Source: an uncultured Prevotella sp.
Lineage (GTDB): Bacteria > Bacteroidota > Bacteroidia > Bacteroidales > Bacteroidaceae
Assembly: GCA_937889855.1 (NCBI GenBank)
Contig: CALBYK010000278.1
Span: forward strand, 1-24,810
Length of the DNA stretch: 24,810 nucleotides
Direction: 5' to 3'
The notes beneath the pieces are model-generated. The model did not search any database. It was not told the DNA's origin and worked only from the letters and a program-made list of their open reading frames with translations. Positions 23,427-24,810 of this stretch are shown here, piece after piece. A program made the position numbers and the translations under genes. The first letter of the stretch is position 1, and each line of letters opens with the position of its first letter.

Positions 23427-23476
23427 AAAGTTGAGAAAGGCATAAAAAGGCTTAGTAAGGCATTAAAAAAGCTTTA
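23418..23476 (+). repeat. Three ~20-bp imperfect tandem repeats between the cytidylyltransferase and licD genes
   Basis: Units of the type AAGGCATAAAAAGGCTTAGT start at 23437 and 23457, and a diverged unit at 23418 overlaps the last codons of the upstream gene (KAKA-stop). The pattern suggests tandem duplication of that gene's 3' end to form the spacer. Confidence 0.55.
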
Positions 23477-23486
23477 AAAAAACTCT

Positions 23487-24284
23487 ATGGACTATTTAGA
23501 ACAATTCAAGCAACGCAACCTGCGCCGTGCCCAACTCAAGCAGCTCACAATACTTGAGGAAATCGACCGCATCTGCCGCAAGCACGGTATCAGCTACTGG
23601 CTCGACGGCGGCTCGCTGCTCGGCGCCGTTCGCCACGGAGGCTTCATACCATGGGACGACGACATCGACATCGCCATGCCGGCGGACGACGCACGGCGAT
23701 TTGCCGAGATAGCACCGTCCGAACTGCGCGACGGGCTGCGCCTGCAGACTCCCGAGACAGAGCCTACACGCGAGCCCATAATGAAGGTGCGCGACCTCAA
23801 CTCGTTCTATGTGGAGGGCAACGAGGACTTCTCCCTGCCCTACTCCAAAGGACTTTTCGTCGACATATTTCCGATGATTGACTATCCCGACGTGCCGAAG
23901 ACGTTCTGCAAGAAGTACGGCAGGGGCATGTCAAAATGCTACTCCATCCTGCACCACAGCCACCAGTACTCGTGGCGTGCAGCCATTGAGCTGTTCTACT
24001 TCGGGGCGAAGTACATATATTATAAATGTATGTGGAAGATTGCATTCGCCACACGGCAGAAAGGCACATACATGTCAAACATTCTAATAAACAACGGCTA
24101 CGGCATCATGCACCGCCGCGACTCCATCTTCCCACTATCAACGGTTGAGTTTGAGGGGAAGCGGTTCTCGGCCCCCGCCAACACAGACGCCTATCTCACC
24201 GACCTATACAAGAACTACATGCAAATCCCACCGAAGGACAAGCAAAAGGTACACTCGGTATTCATCATGCCCGACCTTATATAA
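23487..24284 (+). CDS. licD: LicD-family phosphotransferase, predicted ribitol-phosphate transferase
   Basis: A 265-residue nucleotidyltransferase-fold enzyme of the LicD family, which moves a phospho-alcohol (phosphocholine in the founding member, ribitol phosphate in human fukutin/FKRP) from its CDP-activated form to a surface glycan. The signature is WLDGGSLLGAVRHGGFIPWD with DDIDI (38-62), holding the metal-binding aspartates. KGLFVDIFPMIDYP is another LicD segment, and the C-terminus retains the NYMQIPPKDKQK pattern. No signal peptide. The immediately upstream gene makes a predicted CDP-ribitol, so CDP-ribitol is the likely donor. The acceptor glycan is not indicated within the window. 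It ends before the shared terminator at 24311. Confidence 0.88.
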   Translation: MDYLEQFKQRNLRRAQLKQLTILEEIDRICRKHGISYWLDGGSLLGAVRHGGFIPWDDDIDIAMPADDARRFAEIAPSELRDGLRLQTPETEPTREPIMKVRDLNSFYVEGNEDFSLPYSKGLFVDIFPMIDYPDVPKTFCKKYGRGMSKCYSILHHSHQYSWRAAIELFYFGAKYIYYKCMWKIAFATRQKGTYMSNILINNGYGIMHRRDSIFPLSTVEFEGKRFSAPANTDAYLTDLYKNYMQIPPKDKQKVHSVFIMPDLI

Positions 24285-24310
24285 ACCAGAAAACTGGAAA
24301 AGCAGCCAAA

Positions 24311-24363
24311 TATAAAAAGCACATCCAACATTGCCTTCCGGCAATCTGGATGTGCTTTTTATA
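24311..24363. terminator. Bidirectional terminator between licD and fabH
   Basis: A 16-bp outer stem TATAAAAAGCACATCC (24311-24326) with GGATGTGCTTTTTATA (24348-24363), plus an inner 6-bp stem ATTGCC/GGCAAT (24330-24335, 24340-24345). The U-rich 3' side exists on both strands, which suits the two convergent genes. Confidence 0.88.
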
Positions 24364-24386
24364 TGAGATAATATGTTTCTCTCTTG

Positions 24387-24810
24387 TTATTTTGCCTCGG
24401 CGAATTCCGAGCCATCGTAGCCCCACTTATAGAACGAGGCTCCATGAACGAAACCTGCACCGAAAGCTGTGAAGATGACATTGTCGCCCTTCTTCATGTT
24501 CTTCTCGTTGTCCCACAATGCCAAAGGAATTGTGGCGGCACTTGTGTTGCCGTAGTGCTGGATGTTCACCACCACCTTGTCCAACGGCAGTCCCACACGC
24601 TTTGTCACAGCCTCAATGATGCGGAGGTTGGCCTCGTGAGGCACTACCCACTTCACGTCGTCGGCAGTGAGGTTGTTGCGTTTCATCACCTCAGCCACGT
24701 CGTTGCTCATGTCGGTGACGGCATAGCGGAACACGGTGCGTCCCTCCTGGTAGAGGTAGTGCAGACGGTGGTCCACAGTGAAATGAGAAGGAGGACAAAC
24801 GGAGCCGCCC
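24387..24810 (-). CDS. fabH: Beta-ketoacyl-ACP synthase III (FabH), C-terminal part (runs off right edge)
   Basis: FabH condenses acetyl-CoA with malonyl-ACP to start fatty-acid synthesis. The frame is open to the right edge (upstream residues GGSVCPPSHFTVDHRL), so a GTG at 24776 is internal rather than a start. About 141 C-terminal residues are visible. They contain the catalytic His in VVPHEANLRIIEAV and the catalytic Asn in IQHYGNTSAATIPLAL, followed by GDNVIFTAFGAGFVHGASFY. The third member of the triad, Cys, lies in the missing N-terminal half. The gene is convergent with licD and appears intact as far as seen. Confidence 0.95.
   Translation of the reverse strand, partial: GGSVCPPSHFTVDHRLHYLYQEGRTVFRYAVTDMSNDVAEVMKRNNLTADDVKWVVPHEANLRIIEAVTKRVGLPLDKVVVNIQHYGNTSAATIPLALWDNEKNMKKGDNVIFTAFGAGFVHGASFYKWGYDGSEFAEAK

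Overview
The window reads as a chromosomal segment of a Bacteroidales bacterium, most likely a Prevotella-like one. The evidence is a SusC/SusD pair, TAnnTTTG-type -7 promoter boxes, weak Shine-Dalgarno use, and Bacteroidetes-style MreB, Obg, PgeF and LicD proteins. The genus is an inference. No RNA genes, insertion sequences, integrases or CRISPR arrays were seen.

Layout. (1) 1-2300, minus strand: housekeeping genes purH -> mreB -> mreC (mreC runs off the left edge). The purH gene encodes only the IMP cyclohydrolase domain. (2) 2469-5916, plus strand: obg, pgeF (11-nt overlap) and a secreted M23 peptidase with one degenerate and one intact LytM domain, closed by a strong terminator. (3) 5949-11917, minus strand: a beta-mannan catabolic operon ordered (as transcribed) CE7 esterase remnant, GH3 remnant, GH26 mannanase, GH130 mannosylglucose phosphorylase, GPH sugar symporter, 2-epimerase. 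The last four match the known Bacteroides fragilis mannosylglucose phosphorylase pathway cassette in content and order. (4) 12072-20830, plus strand, divergent: GH26 lipoprotein, a three-domain secreted protein of unknown family, SusC, SusD and an IPT/TIG surface glycan-binding lipoprotein. (5) 20853-21930: a separately promoted secreted protein with two copies of the same unknown domain and a T9SS-like tail. (6) 22026-24363, plus strand: a fused cytidylyltransferase-SDR (predicted CDP-ribitol synthase) and a LicD-family transferase. (7) 24387-24810, minus strand: the 3' part of fabH.

How it works together. Extracellular mannan is probably cut by the GH26 lipoprotein, captured by SusD and the surface binding protein, and imported by SusC. 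Periplasmic GH26 would release mannobiose, which the symporter imports. The epimerase converts it to mannosylglucose and GH130 phosphorolyses that to mannose-1-phosphate and glucose. Three promoters (minus operon, plus operon, and the lone gene at 21019) carry a related operator at exactly the same distance from the -7 box, so they look like one regulon whose regulator lies outside the window.

Most notable points: the shared operator; an unclassified beta-rich domain present five times in two coregulated secreted proteins; two adjacent genes (GH3, CE7) that keep both ends but have lost their middles; a predicted ribitol-phosphate transfer pair that mirrors human ISPD/fukutin; a single-domain PurH; and two families of small palindromes placed in intercistronic gaps.
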